From: Cannabis sativa
Taxonomy: Eukaryota; Streptophyta; Magnoliopsida; Rosales; Cannabaceae
Assembly: GCF_029168945.1 (NCBI RefSeq)
Contig: NC_083604.1
Location: forward strand, 66,914,211-66,978,210
Reading direction: 5' to 3'
Length of the DNA stretch: 64,000 bases
Shown in pieces: positions 14,301-26,039 of the stretch; within the stretch, counting starts at the first letter, position 1, and each line of letters opens with the position of its first letter. A model generated the notes under the pieces. That model made no database searches. It had not been told where the DNA came from and saw nothing but the letters and a program-made list of their open reading frames with translations. The position numbers were made by a program, and so were the translations under genes.

Positions 14301-14727
14301 CAAAATGATAATTAGAATTGAATTAGGAATAGTAATAGTATAAATACAAAACTATACAAAAAATCGGAAGTTAATTCCATGAAAAAGCATGAAAAATCGA
14401 AGAAAAACGAAAAAATTGTTAACTGTACGGACAGTTTTCGTGATCGCAGGAAAATTTCAACACAGCTCCGATTTTTTCGAATCTTCAAAAAATCATAACT
14501 AATTCAAATAAAATCGAAATTGAGTTCTGTAAAAGGCTAACTTGCTTAATTTTTTCCATACTATCCAATAAAAATAATTCCAGAAACAGAATCGCAATTA
14601 TTTTTCACGAAAATTTACAAACATCAATCAATCATCAAATAACACTCAATACAACATGATACCATCCAAAAACATACAAACAATCGTTTTAAAGTCCAAA
14701 TTTTTTGCAAGTAAATCAATTACCATG

Positions 14728-14739
14728 GCTCTGAGGCCA
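14728..14739 (-). promoter_or_regulatory. Primer binding site (initiator Met-tRNA-like) of inner element
   Basis: On the minus strand TGGCCTCAGAGC starts two bases after the 5' LTR. It matches the usual plant copia primer site TGGTATCAGAGC at 10 of 12 bases. This fixes the element as minus strand, with 14742-16635 as its 5' LTR. Confidence 0.82.
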
Positions 14740-14741
14740 GT

Positions 14742-16635
14742 TGTTGGAATTTATTTTACCAGGATCTTAGATCTACTCACAAGTATGTTGATTAACATCC
14801 TAAATATGAACTTTCTAAAACGATGAAATAAACACATATAAAGTTTAGGAAACCTTACATTGGGTGCAGCGGAATAATATGACTCCTTCCGTTCAGATAT
14901 CTAGCCATTGATTCCTTTCTGTAGCAGAGCATTATCAATATCTGAACCTGGATCTCTTTCTCTGAATCTTTGATGCTGAATCTCCTTTGCTGATGATCTT
15001 TCTTCACGATCTTCCTCACTATGATTGAGGTATCACTTGCTGTGTGTGGGCACTACTCATACACTAAGGATTTCGAAATTCAAGAGGGAAGAGAAAGAAG
15101 AAGTGGCAGCTAAAGATAGGGAGAGAGAAAGGCTCAGTTTTTCTGAATCAGAAGTGTAGAAAATTTAGTGTAATTTTCCTGAAGCCTTCACTATCTATTT
15201 ATAGCATTCCACTAGGGTTAGATTTGAATTATTTGACATTAAAATAATGAAAATATCAGTTTAAATTTCCTACAAAAGTGGCAGGCCCTATACTAGTGGA
15301 TTTGGGCCTCACTTTTTGCAATTTTGCAGTTTTACCTTTTCTGCACCTGATTTTCTCAAAAACGCCAATTTTCAAATTCAACCATTTAAATGCCAATTCT
15401 AACTATTTAATAACTATAAATAATTATTAAATAATATTGTCATTTATCATATTTATTAATTGAACCATACAAAGTATCATAATTAACAAATATGCCCCTA
15501 TAAACTCTTTCTTTACAATTTCGCCCTTACTTAGTAAAAAATTCACAAATAGACATAGTCTAATTTGAGAATTATAATTGATTAATCAAAACCAATTACA
15601 TCAGTCTTACAAGCAATATTATCTCAACTAGTGGGGGGACCATGGGTCTATATAACCGAGCTTCCAATAAGTAGATCAAGAATTTAGGACTAAAATTCAC
15701 TCACTTATTAATTCTTCGTTGATTCTACGCATAGAACTTAGAATTGCACTCTCATTATATAGAATGCTCTATATGTTCCACCATATAGACACATCATTAG
15801 TTATCCATTGTTATAATCCTAATTTGATCAATGATCCTCTATATGAATGATCTACACAGTAAAGGGATTAAATTACCGTAACACCCTACTATGTATTTTA
15901 TCCTTAAAACACTTGACTCCGTATAAATGATATTTCAGCTTATGTGAAATGAGATCTCCACCATTTATTTTCGTTTGGTCAAGCTCGAAGGAGATCATCC
16001 TTTGCTTACTATTCGCCAGATAGAAGCTATAGATTCCATGTTTATGCTAGCGCTCCCACTCAATTGCACTACCGTGTTCTCAAAATGTACGTATCACCCT
16101 GACCTAAAAGTAGGCTTAACTAACAAATCAAAGAACACGAATAGCCTTTCAAGATTGAGCCTAATCATAACAGGATTAAGATCATTTGATCTAGGATCAA
16201 CTTGGCGATATTTACTTGAATAGATTTTACGGTAAGTTTAATTAAATCTAAGTCAAAGTTCAATATCGGTCCCTTCCGATGCATACTCCATGCATCCAAC
16301 CTGAGCTTTACTTTAACCAATGTTCTGGAAAGAACATAGTATTTCTCCAAATACAAGTAAACTCTTGTTGTAGATTATCATATCAGTAAAACCCTGTGTC
16401 TGATAAATCTAGGAAACTTTATCCACATAGTCATGTTTACTTTCCAATGTGTTGACGGCACAATAAACATGATCAAGTATGTTAAAAGGGTTTCAGATGA
16501 ATCTATACATTATGTACATATAATCATGAAATAAATCATGTGAACCATGCAACATTAAATGTTATTTCTGATCTATATTAATAAGTAAATCTGATTATAT
16601 TGAAATGAGTTTTATTTAGGGCATAAAACCCAACA
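14742..16635 (-). repeat. 5' LTR of inner copia-type element (1894 bp)
   Basis: It starts TGTTGGAATT just after the primer site and ends AACCCAACA just before the second GTTTA. It has the same length as 6483-8376, with scattered single-base differences. Confidence 0.93.
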
Positions 16636-16640
16636 GTTTA
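16636..16640. repeat. Target site duplication of inner element, right (GTTTA)
   Basis: This is an exact copy of 6478-6482. The outer element's sequence resumes here. Confidence 0.93.
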
Positions 16641-17143
16641 AAACTCTTAGACTACACCACATCAAATTTCGAAATTTGCCTATGTGCTTGTAAATATTTC
16701 TGATAAGATGGTGGTTACTTTAGGGGTGGAATAGTGATTTTGGAGAAGTATAAAAACCTATATGAAGTCTCTAAGTCTACCAGAGAGGGACTGAATGTTA
16801 AGGTTGCAGGAAAGGTACTTATTCAGTCTAAGGAAAGTTCTATACATTTTTGGCATCATTCCAAATTGCCTTAAACTACTAGTGTTAATTTCCTGATTAA
16901 CCAAAAGTAGTTGCCAAAGATATAGAATCCAGTATCCCAAGAGAGTAGACATATAGAGAGGAATTTCACATTATCAATGATTTTGTGATTAAGGAAGAGT
17001 AATAGTGGAGAAAAGGTTGTGGTTAATTCAACCTTTAAGATCCTATTACGAGGAGTTTACTACTACTACACTTGATTTGTATATCAAGGTGTTGAGATTA
17101 TTTGAAACGCACTTTTTGTTTTATATTAGTGCAAGTGGGAGTT
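16636..17143 (+). pseudogene. Outer copia-type element, internal region, right part (RNase H tail remnant) and PPT
   Basis: This continues the outer element after the nested insertion and matches the reverse complement of 8377-8885. Around 16940-17060 it retains a mangled trace of the end of a copia RNase H domain (similar to ..HI.REFH.INDFV.KEE..), with several stops. The last bases, GTGCAAGTGGGAGTT (17129-17143), form the polypurine tract directly before the 3' LTR. Confidence 0.75.
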
Positions 17144-19026
17144 TGTTGGATTTTATGCCCTAAATAAAACTCATTTCAATATAATCAGATTTACTTATTA
17201 ATATAAATCAGAAATAACATTTAATGTTGCATGGTTCACATGATTTATTTCATGATTATATGTACATAATGTATAGATTCATCTGAAACCCTTTTCACAT
17301 ACTTGATCCTGTTTATAGTGCCGTCAACACATTGGAAAGTAAACATGACTATGTGAATAAAGTTTCCTAGATTTATCAGACACAGGGTTTTACTAATATG
17401 ATAATCTACAACAAGAGTTTACTTGCATTTGGAGAAATGCTATGTTCTTTCCAGAACATTGGTTAAAGTAAAGCTCAGGTTGGATGCATGGAGTATGCAT
17501 CGGAAGGGACCGATATTGAACTTTGACTTAGATTTAATTAAACTTATCGTAAAATCTATTCAAGTCAATTTCGCCTAGTTGATCCTAGATCAAATGATCT
17601 TAATCCTGTTATGATTAGGCTCAATCTTGAAAGGCTATTCGTGTTCCTTGAATTGTTAGTTAAGCCTACTTTTAGGTCAGGGTGATACGTACTTTTTGGG
17701 AACACGGTAGTGCAATTAAGTGGGAGTGCTAGCATAAACATGGAATCTATAGCTTCTATCTGGCAAATAGTAAGCAAAGGATGATCTCCTTCGAGCTTGA
17801 CCAAACGAAAAATAAATGGTGGAGATCTCATTTCACATAAGCTGAAATATCATTTATACGGGGTCAAGTGTTTTAAGGATAAAATACATAGTAGGGTGTT
17901 ACGGTAATCTAATCCCTTTACTGTGTAGATCATTCATATAGAGGATCATTGATCAAATTAGGATTATAACAATGGATAACTAATGATGTGTCTATATGGT
18001 GGAACATATAGAGCATTCTATATACTGAGAGTGCAATTCTAAGTTCTATGCGTGGATTCAATGAAGAATTAATAAGTTAGTGAATTTTAGTCCTAAATTC
18101 TTGATCTTCTTATTGGAAGCTCGGTTATATAGACCCATGGTCCCCCCACTAGTTGAGATAATATTGCTTGTAAGACTCATGTAATTGGTTTTGATTAATC
18201 AATTATAATTCTCAAATTAGACTATGTCTATTTGTGAATTTTTCACTAAGTAAGGGCGAAATTGTAAAGAAAGAGTTTATAGGGGCATATTTGTTAATTA
18301 TGATACTTTGTATGGTTCAATTAATAAATATGATAAATGACAATATTATTTAATAATTATTTATAGTTATTAAATAGTTAGAATTGGCATTTAAATGGTT
18401 GAATTAAGAAATTGGCATTTTTGAGAAAATCAGATACAAAAAGTGTTAAAATTGCAAAATTGCAAAAAGCAAGGCCCAATCCACTAAGCGTATGGCCGGC
18501 CACCTTAGTAGGTATTTTAAGTTGATTTTTTTCATTATTTTAATGCCATATAATTTAAATCTAACCCTAGTGGAATGCTATAAATAGATAGTGAAGGCTT
18601 CAGGAAAATTAGACTTTCTGAATCAGAAAAATCCGAGCCTCCTCTCTCTTCTCTAGCCGCCACTCTCTCTCTCTATTCTTCCTTGATAATTTCGAAATCC
18701 TTAGTGTATGAGTAGTGCCCACACTCAGCAAGTGATACCTCAATCATAGTGTGGAAGATCGTGAAGAAAGATCATCAGCAAAGGATTTTCAGCATCAAAG
18801 ATTCAGAGAAAGAGATCCAGGTTCAGATATTGATAATGCTCTGCTACAGAAAGGAATCAAGGGCTAGATATCTGAACGGAAGGAGTCATATTATTCCGCT
18901 GCACCCAATGTAAGGTTTCCTAAACTTTATATGTGTTTATTTCATCGTTTTAGAAAGTTCATATTTAGGGTGTTAATCAACACACTTGTGAGTAGATCTA
19001 AGATCCTGGTAAAATAATTTCCAACA
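17144..19026 (+). repeat. 3' LTR of outer copia-type element (1883 bp)
   Basis: It begins TGTTGGATTTTATGCCC and ends TTTCCAACA. It is the reverse complement of the inner element's LTRs but visibly more diverged from either than they are from each other, for example over 18620-18720. The host-side flank begins GTTTT at 19027, so the partner duplication upstream of the window should also be GTTTT. Confidence 0.9.
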
Positions 19027-20224
19027 GTTTTCTCCTCGAGTTTACTTGAATCTTTGTTATTTTTTATGATAGTGAAAATGCCTAGAGCACTTTTTGCTGA
19101 ACTGAATTAGAAACTGCCCAGGTAGACAAAATGTCAACCTGGGCGCAGAGCCCAATCCCAAGTGTCAAACTCCATTTTTTGTGGCCCAGGTTGACAAATT
19201 GTCAACTTGGACGGAGGGCCAACCCCAAGTGTCAACCTGGGCGTTGGGCCCTATTTTTTATGCCTATGAATTGTTGTTATTCCTCCAAAAGGACCTATTT
19301 ACCTATTTTTTATGAAGACAGATTTAATGCAAAAGTTGGATCTTCGATCGGATGCTGGGAAGGCACCCAAATTGACAAATTTTCAACCTCGGGGTTGGGT
19401 GCTAGGGGCCTCGGGTGCTCAAAAATCAACTTATTCCAAATCTCATTCTAATTCCTCAAACATGTTCGTGGTATGTTAAGTCAATGCCTAATGCAATTTT
19501 TGGCCACTTTGCACTAAGACGGTCCCAGAAACTGAAACCCTAGTTGAGGATGTTAACTTGGGCGCCAGGTGAAAACCCTAGGTGCCCAGGTTGGCTTTTG
19601 GGTTGCAAGTTCGTGTAATTTCAAATCCCAAACCTTGTATTAGGTTGCTCCATGTCTTCATGGTGCAGTTTACTGAAAGATAGTGAGTTAGATTCAAGTT
19701 ATTAAAGTCCAAACTTCCATTCAGAGTTCCCAAAGTTAACTGGGTGGAGGACCCCTCCCAGGTCGACCTGCTATGACTCGAGACTACTCAACTCTGAGAT
19801 GTCATCTTTCTTTCCACATGTCAAACATTGATGTCCACATCATCACACCTACTCTTGGTGTAAACATTTACCCCCAAGTCAACTTTACACTTGTGTGAGG
19901 TTGACTTAATGACGTGAACTAAGCTCGTTTCTCTCGAAACTACCAGGTAGGCATCAAGTTCGATAATCTTGGACAATTGTCTCTGATCTTCAAGCATTCC
20001 CACTGAGAGTAGGATTTCAAATTTCCATTCCCTATTGAATAGTGGATTTCAATATTTAAAGTTGATGACTCCTTGAGTGATTCCATTTGAGTTGAGATAC
20101 AGTGAAATCATGCCAACATTGGAATGTCAACATTTACTATGATCTTCGGTTGTTGTCTTAGTATTGAATCTATTGTCACACTGTCTATTTATATGAATAT
20201 TGATGTAGTCTTTGTCTTCTCTTA
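19027..20224. other. Non-coding, GTCAACCTGGGCG-repeat stretch
   Basis: There is no gene. Between about 19110 and 19590 the motif GTCAACCTGGGCG and variants (CCCAGGTTGACA, AACTTGGGCGCCAGG) recur irregularly four to six times on both strands, alternating with CCCAAGTGTCAA. The 106-codon open frame at 19131-19451 simply reads these repeats. Composition is much less AT-rich than the retrotransposon before it. This is probably non-coding sequence of an old LTR element, but no termini were found. Confidence 0.45.
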
Positions 20225-20775
20225 GGTTGTAGTCTTGTTCATCTCCTTGGTTTGTTAGCAGAGGAGGCCTTCGTCAATCTCCTTAGCTTTACACCTTCAG
20301 AGGCCTTTAACATCCCCTTAGCATTGCAATGGAGGAGGCTTTCAACATCCTCTTGACTTCACAGCAAAGGAGGCTTTCAACATCCTCTCAACTTTACAGC
20401 AGAGGAGATCTTCTTGACGATTGTCAATGATGTGTTGAAACAGTCATTGGTTGTTCTTTGGTCAATTGAGGATGTGATCAACTCTTAAATTAGTATGCTC
20501 AAAATAGGGGTAATGTTTTCCCCGTCTCGGGTGCACCTTAGAGTGATTGTAGGTGCGGTCTCAAATTTGTCCTCAGTCTTTCACCTTAGAGGTCTTCATC
20601 GTCCATTCTAATGTATTCACAAAGGAAGAGGCCTTCTTTGTCTCCTTGGTTGTCTTAACAACGAAGGAAGTCTTCCACTTCCCCTTGACTGTTATCACAG
20701 TGAAAAAGGTCTTCTTCATCCCCCCGACATAGTTGAGGAGGTCTTCTAGGCGAATGTCAATGATGTGTTGTAACA
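20225..20775. repeat. Two clusters of a degenerate ~45-50-bp tandem repeat
   Basis: Units resemble GGAGGCTTTCAACATCCTC followed by TTGACTTCACAGCAAA. They occur at least four times in 20255-20410 and, more diverged, at 20575-20750. Both clusters end in the shared phrase GTCAATGATGTGTTG (about 20427 and 20757), which suggests a larger duplication unit of roughly 330 bp. No coding function is visible. Confidence 0.6.
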
Positions 20776-22860
20776 TTCACATTATACTCTTTGGTTTCTA
20801 AGGAGATAGTCAATACCATTTGTTGTTGAGAGCTTGATAGACAAGTGGTAGATGAGTGAGATGGCTCGAAGGTCACTGGGTGTTGACCTTTCAAGGAGAC
20901 TTGGTGTTGATCACTATGAAGGTAGTCATAGTGATGTTTGCCACGTGGCAATTTTGACTGTGAGTGGTGATCTGATTCTACCACAGGGAGCGATGTCGGC
21001 TCACATGAAACCATACATGAGCTGCTTGCATGGCTTTGGATCTCTTGGGGAGTGACCTACTCTTTTGAGGGTTTGTTTTGATTAGAACAATTAGTGATGC
21101 TTGATTATTAAATGTCACCTTTCTTGCCATGATATTTGAAATGTTGTTGTTACTGTCTGAGTTTGACTGCTCTTGCCCCCAGCGTTGATTTTTGTGTGAC
21201 TGGGGTGAAATTTTTTGAAGTTTTCATGTTAAAGCTATTTATTGTGAGTGAGATAGACCACTGCTGAGGTGTAGCGGGTTATTACTTGTGTTCTTAGTGC
21301 TCAAGCATGAGCTAACTTTGTGATCATAAGTAAGATGAATTACTGTCGATGAGTAGTGTAGAGAAATTTGCCAAATCTTCTGTATAAGGGCGAAATCACT
21401 GGTTGTTGGAGAACCTAGTTTGATGATTTCAACTCATAGACCCTTGTTAAAAAAACAACTCCAAGGGGAAAAAAAAAAGAAAAAAGAAATATTAGACTAA
21501 ACCCTCGCTAAGTACGGTGTCCCATACTTAGAAGGAGCTTTAGCCTCTGGAAGAATACCACAACTGGGGCAGTGTCCTACTCCCAGAGGGTTTTTTTTCA
21601 ATCAACTAGAGAATCTCTTCTGGATGCAGCATCCTGCTTCTAGAGAGCTTTCTGTAATTGATGATGCTTTTCTTTTCTTTTTAATTTTTGTGATCCGAGG
21701 AGGAACACTTGCACTAGCATTTTAGATTTATGAACTCGGTCATTATATTCTTGTGAGACCTCAAGTGTTTATATCATAACAGTTCTTAACTCTGGTGTGC
21801 AAATAGTCTATATGTGTGCTTGTTCAACTTAATGGACTTACTAGCACTTAAGGATTAAGAAACTCAGTTACTTGGAATAACATCAATATTTCATTAAACC
21901 ATAAAAATACTAACTCAGGTGTGCAAAATGTCGCTGCAATTCCTTGCTCTCGTATACCAAGGTGTATGTGACATACATGACTCTCATGTACCATGATTTT
22001 TGTAAATGCTCATGTAACGTGCATAGCTCCTATATACTATGTCTTATTTGCCCCCGAGTGATTGAAGAAATGCCTTCATTGGTCACTTTCCATATTGAAT
22101 CTCGTTGGGCTTTCTTGATCATGGGTCTCAGGGAGTTGTTGCATGTGTGAGCACTTGTCCACTTATCTAGAGATTCGTGGGTTGGCTGCATTTAACTCAC
22201 TAAAAAAATAATCGTAGTTACTTCAAGACCAACTCTACAAGCTTTGTTCAGCAGTTTAGAGCATTGTCAGGTCTGTGAGGTTCAATTGATTAATAAAAAT
22301 AAAGTATCAATGAGCTTTACTCAACGCTCTTATTCCTTAGATATTAAATTCAATTACACCACTATGAGCTAAGTTGAAAGAAAAAGAAGTAATAGTTGCA
22401 TAATTTTATTTTTCATCAAAGCTTAGCTGAAGTGATCCCCACTACACAAATGCCCCGTTCGAATAATAGTTTAGGGACCATACCTTAGCGATGGACCTCC
22501 CTACCTAAATATTACTTCGTCGCATCTTGTCGGTTCGAGAGGCGAACGATTCACTTGCACAAGGTAAAGTGAATCCCACTGTGAAGCAAACTGTTTAGGC
22601 AAAAGTTTCATTATTATCATTACAGATGCTCTCCGTTCCAATATCTTGGTACCGACATTGGATTCAAGTGGCAGTCATACTAAACTCCAACATGTTTGTC
22701 CTGACTTTAAACATTTTTATGACGATATAATTATACGGTCCTTCCCTCTCTCATTGGGAGTCTTCAGTGTCGCTTTCTTGGTCACTAGTTTTGGAAGACT
22801 CATAAGACACATCTTCATTGTTGCTCCCATGTTCTTGGTAATTTTTGGAAATAGAGCGGA
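20776..22860. other. Unclassified non-coding DNA
   Basis: No open frame resembles a protein and no splice-consistent exons were found. An A-rich tract lies at about 21458-21490. A short repeated phrase (TAACTC.GGTGTGCAAA) occurs at about 21789 and 21913. Texture and base use are like the flanking repeat-derived blocks. Confidence 0.35.
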
Positions 22861-23960
22861 ATCAAAACAACAAAACTTTTAATAATCAAACGATTAGCAA
22901 TGACAAGATTATCAAATCAAAAACAACAATCGGATGAAAATAGGGGCAAACAAAGTAATGAAAACCAAAAATAGTAATTGCAGAAAATAAAGAAATTAAC
23001 ACCAAGATATATACTGGTTTAAGTTTGATAAATCGATGTGATCTATGACTCTACTCAGTTCTAGAACACCACTGTAATCCTTCTTTATTGATTGAGCAAG
23101 AATAGGTACACACAATCGAGATGAGGTTCTCTGTTAAGTTCTTACAAAGTGTTTCAACTCTTACACTTACACCCAAGAATCTTTTTCATACACAGAAGAT
23201 TCTTCTTACAGAACCCAAACCCAATCTCTCTCTTTTCTCTACACCTCTCTCTCTCTTCCTCTCAATGTTTTCTCTCTCCAATTCTCAATCTCACCATAAC
23301 TGAGTTCTCAATTTCATATTTTTCTAAAATAACTAGTCAAGGTGGTATTTATAGCCTTAGGATCAAGATCCTAAAGTTGGTGGCTGTAGGAAGCGAGGTT
23401 GTTAAGTTAGTTAAAAATAACTAACTTCACCAACTCCTCATAGAGCGAAGCCTCCACGTTAGCTTGAGTATCAAAGCCTTCGAGAATATATATGAGCTTC
23501 AGGACTCACGGACCAAGGACACTCGCTAATGATGCTTACGGATATGATTGAGCCTGCTAGAGTCGACTATCCGAAACTATCATTTCAGGAAGGACAACTA
23601 GCCAACTAGAACTCCTTTCTAGAGAAAGGCTAGTTATCTTGAAAACTGAACTTGGAGTGGACATATTAGTCATTCGTGAACACCTTTTCAGACTCAACTA
23701 TCATTCTACTAGACTCTTTCCAGGACTGGCTTCTACAAGTGAACAACTTTTTAGAAATGACGTATGCAGAGACATTTTTATTTGGAGGAACTATAACGCA
23801 AAACTTTTTTTTTTAAAAAAAATTGATAGGGGCCACGGTCCCCTAATGAAAGAGTGGATCTATCCTTAACGATGGGTTCTATGTCCTCTCGCGGTGGTAC
23901 TTCATCTTAGCAGTGCTCTCTAATGGTGGAGGGATACTCTCCACGATTTTCTGGCATCGA
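22861..23960 (-). mobile_element. Possible decayed LTR (minus strand), boundaries not found
   Basis: The stretch has the layout of a plant LTR read on the minus strand: a TATAAATACC box at about 23344-23353, a pyrimidine/purine-rich leader with CTCTCT runs (23225-23285), and an ending near 22990-23060 that resembles the conserved downstream part of many plant LTRs. I could not find matching termini, a target duplication or a second LTR, so this is inference from texture only. The small ORFs at 23121-23424 read the CTCTCT leader and are not genes. Confidence 0.3.
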
Positions 23961-24240
23961 GGTTTGGGCTGCGACTGAGAGAGGAAGAGAGAAAGTCAAA
24001 GATAGAGAGAATTTTTTTAAAAAAATGAGGGAGGTAAATTTGGTATAAGAAAAAACAATAGCACGCATTATAAATGTATGTTATGAGGGGGCTATTTTGA
24101 TAGAAATGATCATTTAAGCATATAAACTAAAATATCTAATACCAAATATATTTAGTAATTTTCATTAATTAACAAGTAAATTAATAATGTGGCATAATGA
24201 AGAATATAAAGCTTTAAACACTCCACTTATAAAGCTGGCA

Positions 24241-24249
24241 TTAAATATA
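24241..24249. repeat. Target site duplication of MITE, left (TTAAATATA)
   Basis: It is identical to 24966-24974 and lies immediately outside the inverted terminal repeats. Confidence 0.88.
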
Positions 24250-24965
24250 GAATAATTAGCTTTTTTAGTCCCTGTACTTATGACACTATACTATGATGCC
24301 CCTTAATTTATAAGTGTAGTTAAAAATACCCCCTAAAATATATCAGTTGGAATAGTATAATCCTTCTATCTAATTCTGTTAAAATTGACTAAAGTTGACT
24401 GTTAAATTAATAATGTGGCATTATACATAGATAGTAGTTGAAAAATTATATACCATTAGGAAAATAAATTACAAGTCATAAAAATTACAATCACAGGAAA
24501 AAAAAAATGAAAAATAACATCCCAAAAAATAGAATATCATTACCTTAATTTTCCAAAAATCCCATGTTCTTTCTAGTGATATCCATCTCTTCAAATACTG
24601 TAGAATCCTAATTTTACACCTTTTTCTAATTTGAACTGCTAAAAAACGATTGGAATTATTTTAATAAAATTATTTTTATTAAATTTTTTTTAAAAGGTTA
24701 TGAAATTATTTTTTAATCATCTTTCATTGTCAGTTATAATGCCACCTCATAGTCAATTTTCCCTCTAAAAAGAGATGAAATTACTACTCTATCCTTTGTT
24801 ATAATACCACATCATCAATACAAACAGTATTTTTAAACAAAATAAACAGAAGGACTAAATGTATGCATATAAAATTATACAAGGACTATTTGTAACAAGC
24901 TGAATAGATTAAGGGGCATAATAGTATAGTGTCATAAGTACAGGGGGTAAAAAAGATAATTATTC
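24250..24965. mobile_element. MULE-type MITE, 716 bp
   Basis: The ends are inverted repeats of about 58 bp. The left begins GAATAATTAGCTTTTTTAG and continues through CCTGTACTTATGACACTA to GCCCCTTAAT. The right end reads GAATAATTATCTTTTTTAC on the minus strand and then follows the same course with a few mismatches. A perfect 9-bp direct repeat (TTAAATATA) flanks it, the length expected for Mutator-like elements. The interior is AT-rich and non-coding. It lies about 1 kb upstream of the gene promoter at 25963. Confidence 0.88.
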
Positions 24966-24974
24966 TTAAATATA
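24966..24974. repeat. Target site duplication of MITE, right (TTAAATATA)
   Basis: This is an exact copy of 24241-24249. Confidence 0.88.
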
Positions 24975-25731
24975 TGAAGAGAATAGTTCATGATGATCTA
25001 TATGCCTTCCCAAATGTTATCCATCATGTGTACCAATTAATCTTGTACATTTGTATACGTAACTCATTTTCTTACTCTCTCTCTCTTTCAACTAAGGGTA
25101 CACCATGTCACCATACAACTCATCCTTTGTTAAGAAATCAATCTACTTATATTATTTATCATTTCAAAGGTTCTAGAATAAACTTTTTTCTTGGTCTAGA
25201 ACAATTTATAGTACTAGAGTTACATAAAAGATTATGAGTCAGAAAAAAATAAATTACATAAAAGAACCACCAACTCAACCTTACAACCTACAAAATTTAA
25301 CCTTGTTGTTCCAATTACATGGCAACACTATGAGCACTAAGACAAATGTCACCTATATAACGACATAATGTCACATATATGTGGTTGCAATGGCAACAGA
25401 AAATCAAAATTACCTTCTCTTTAAGAAAAAAAAATCTAAAACTTGAATAAGAATTTAGGTTAATATTTTATTTATCATATAAATACATTGTTATGTTGAT
25501 TACGATGAATTTAAACCACACCAACTTGAGAAGAGACAAATAAATTTTAAGAAAAGAATTTTTTTTTTTAGTAATTAGGCTAAACAGAAAATAGCCAAAT
25601 TTGGGTGGATTGGAGAATAGGATTTCAATAATTGAAGTCTAATGGGGCTTGTTTGATCAATCATTTTTCATATTTTATTACCAAATAAAAAAAGTAAAAA
25701 AAAATAATAATTTTAAGGCTGACCTAATGAA

Positions 25732-25794
25732 CACGTGTCAGTAACTTGAACCACACACACACGCAATGATTGTATTGGAAATGTCCACGTCAGC
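25732..25794 (+). promoter_or_regulatory. G-box and ACGT-core elements upstream of the 27146 gene
   Basis: CACGTGTC (25732-25739) is a G-box/ABRE-type site, and CCACGTCAGC (25785-25794) carries a second ACGT core of the kind bound by plant bZIP factors. They lie about 170-230 bp before the TATA-like box. The region 24975-25731 before them is AT-rich with no gene recognised. Regulation by bZIP factors is inferred from motifs only. Confidence 0.45.
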
Positions 25795-25962
25795 AATTTT
25801 GGACGATAGTCAAATATACATAGTTCTGCTTGATCACCAAATCACCGTTGAGAATAATCTAATAACGATATTTCACACAATTGGTGGTTTTCATCTCTGC
25901 ATGTACGACCACAGTAAGCTCGGTAGAGTTTCACTCAATCAGTACCGTTTATCTCATCGTTT

Positions 25963-25970
25963 TATAAATT
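25963..25970 (+). promoter_or_regulatory. TATA-like box (TATAAATT)
   Basis: TATAAATT stands about 50 bp before a (GA)n tract and about 1.18 kb before the ATG at 27146. Transcription would start near 25995-26005. Position and context support it; no direct evidence exists. Confidence 0.5.
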
Positions 25971-26014
25971 TAGAACAAGACTAGGGCGTATGATCAGTTG
26001 GTTCTTTTTCACAA

Positions 26015-26039
26015 TAGAGAGAGAGAGAGAGAGAGAGAA
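26015..26039 (+). repeat. (GA)n microsatellite in the presumed 5' leader
   Basis: About 12 GA units. GA/CT tracts are common just downstream of plant transcription starts. The leader from here to 27145 contains several upstream ATGs (for example 26053), so a leader intron is likely. A good acceptor ends at 27136 (TCCCAG) or near 27040; the donor was not fixed. Confidence 0.6.

Larger units (their letters stand above)
8377..14741 (-). pseudogene. Degenerate copia gag-pol region of inner element
   Basis: The 6.4-kb internal region has no ORF above about 80 codons. Read on the minus strand it shows the same fragments as the outer copy. Near 8950-9020 there is RPD...VGVMSRYQ.NP, a remnant of the end of RT. 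Near 10010-10040 there is integrase-like RTDRGGE, and near 10230-10300 the LWHL zinc-finger remnant. The order (zinc finger, integrase, RT/RNase H) is that of Ty1/copia. Frameshifts and stops lie throughout. The segment 11640-14320 is non-coding AT-rich sequence on the gag/leader side with no recognisable gag. I see no complete domain. Confidence 0.7.
6483..16635 (-). mobile_element. Inner copia-type LTR retrotransposon, complete but coding-dead, minus strand
   Basis: This 10,153-bp element has two 1894-bp direct LTRs (6483-8376 and 14742-16635) with TGTTGG/CCAACA ends and a GTTTA target duplication. Orientation comes from the purine-rich tract next to the 6483-8376 LTR and the tRNA-Met-like primer site next to the 14742-16635 LTR, both on the minus strand. 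The internal region (8377-14741) is the reverse complement of the outer copy and carries the same pol wreckage, including the same 81-aa open stretch (9329-9574, matching 5790-6035) ended by the same stop. It therefore encodes no usable gag or pol and must have been mobilised in trans. The LTRs differ at roughly twenty positions by eye, so insertion was fairly recent but not the most recent event in the window. Confidence 0.92.

Noticed and set aside
19131..19451. 106-codon open frame
   Set aside because: It reads through GTCAACCTGGGCG repeats, has no start context and resembles no protein.
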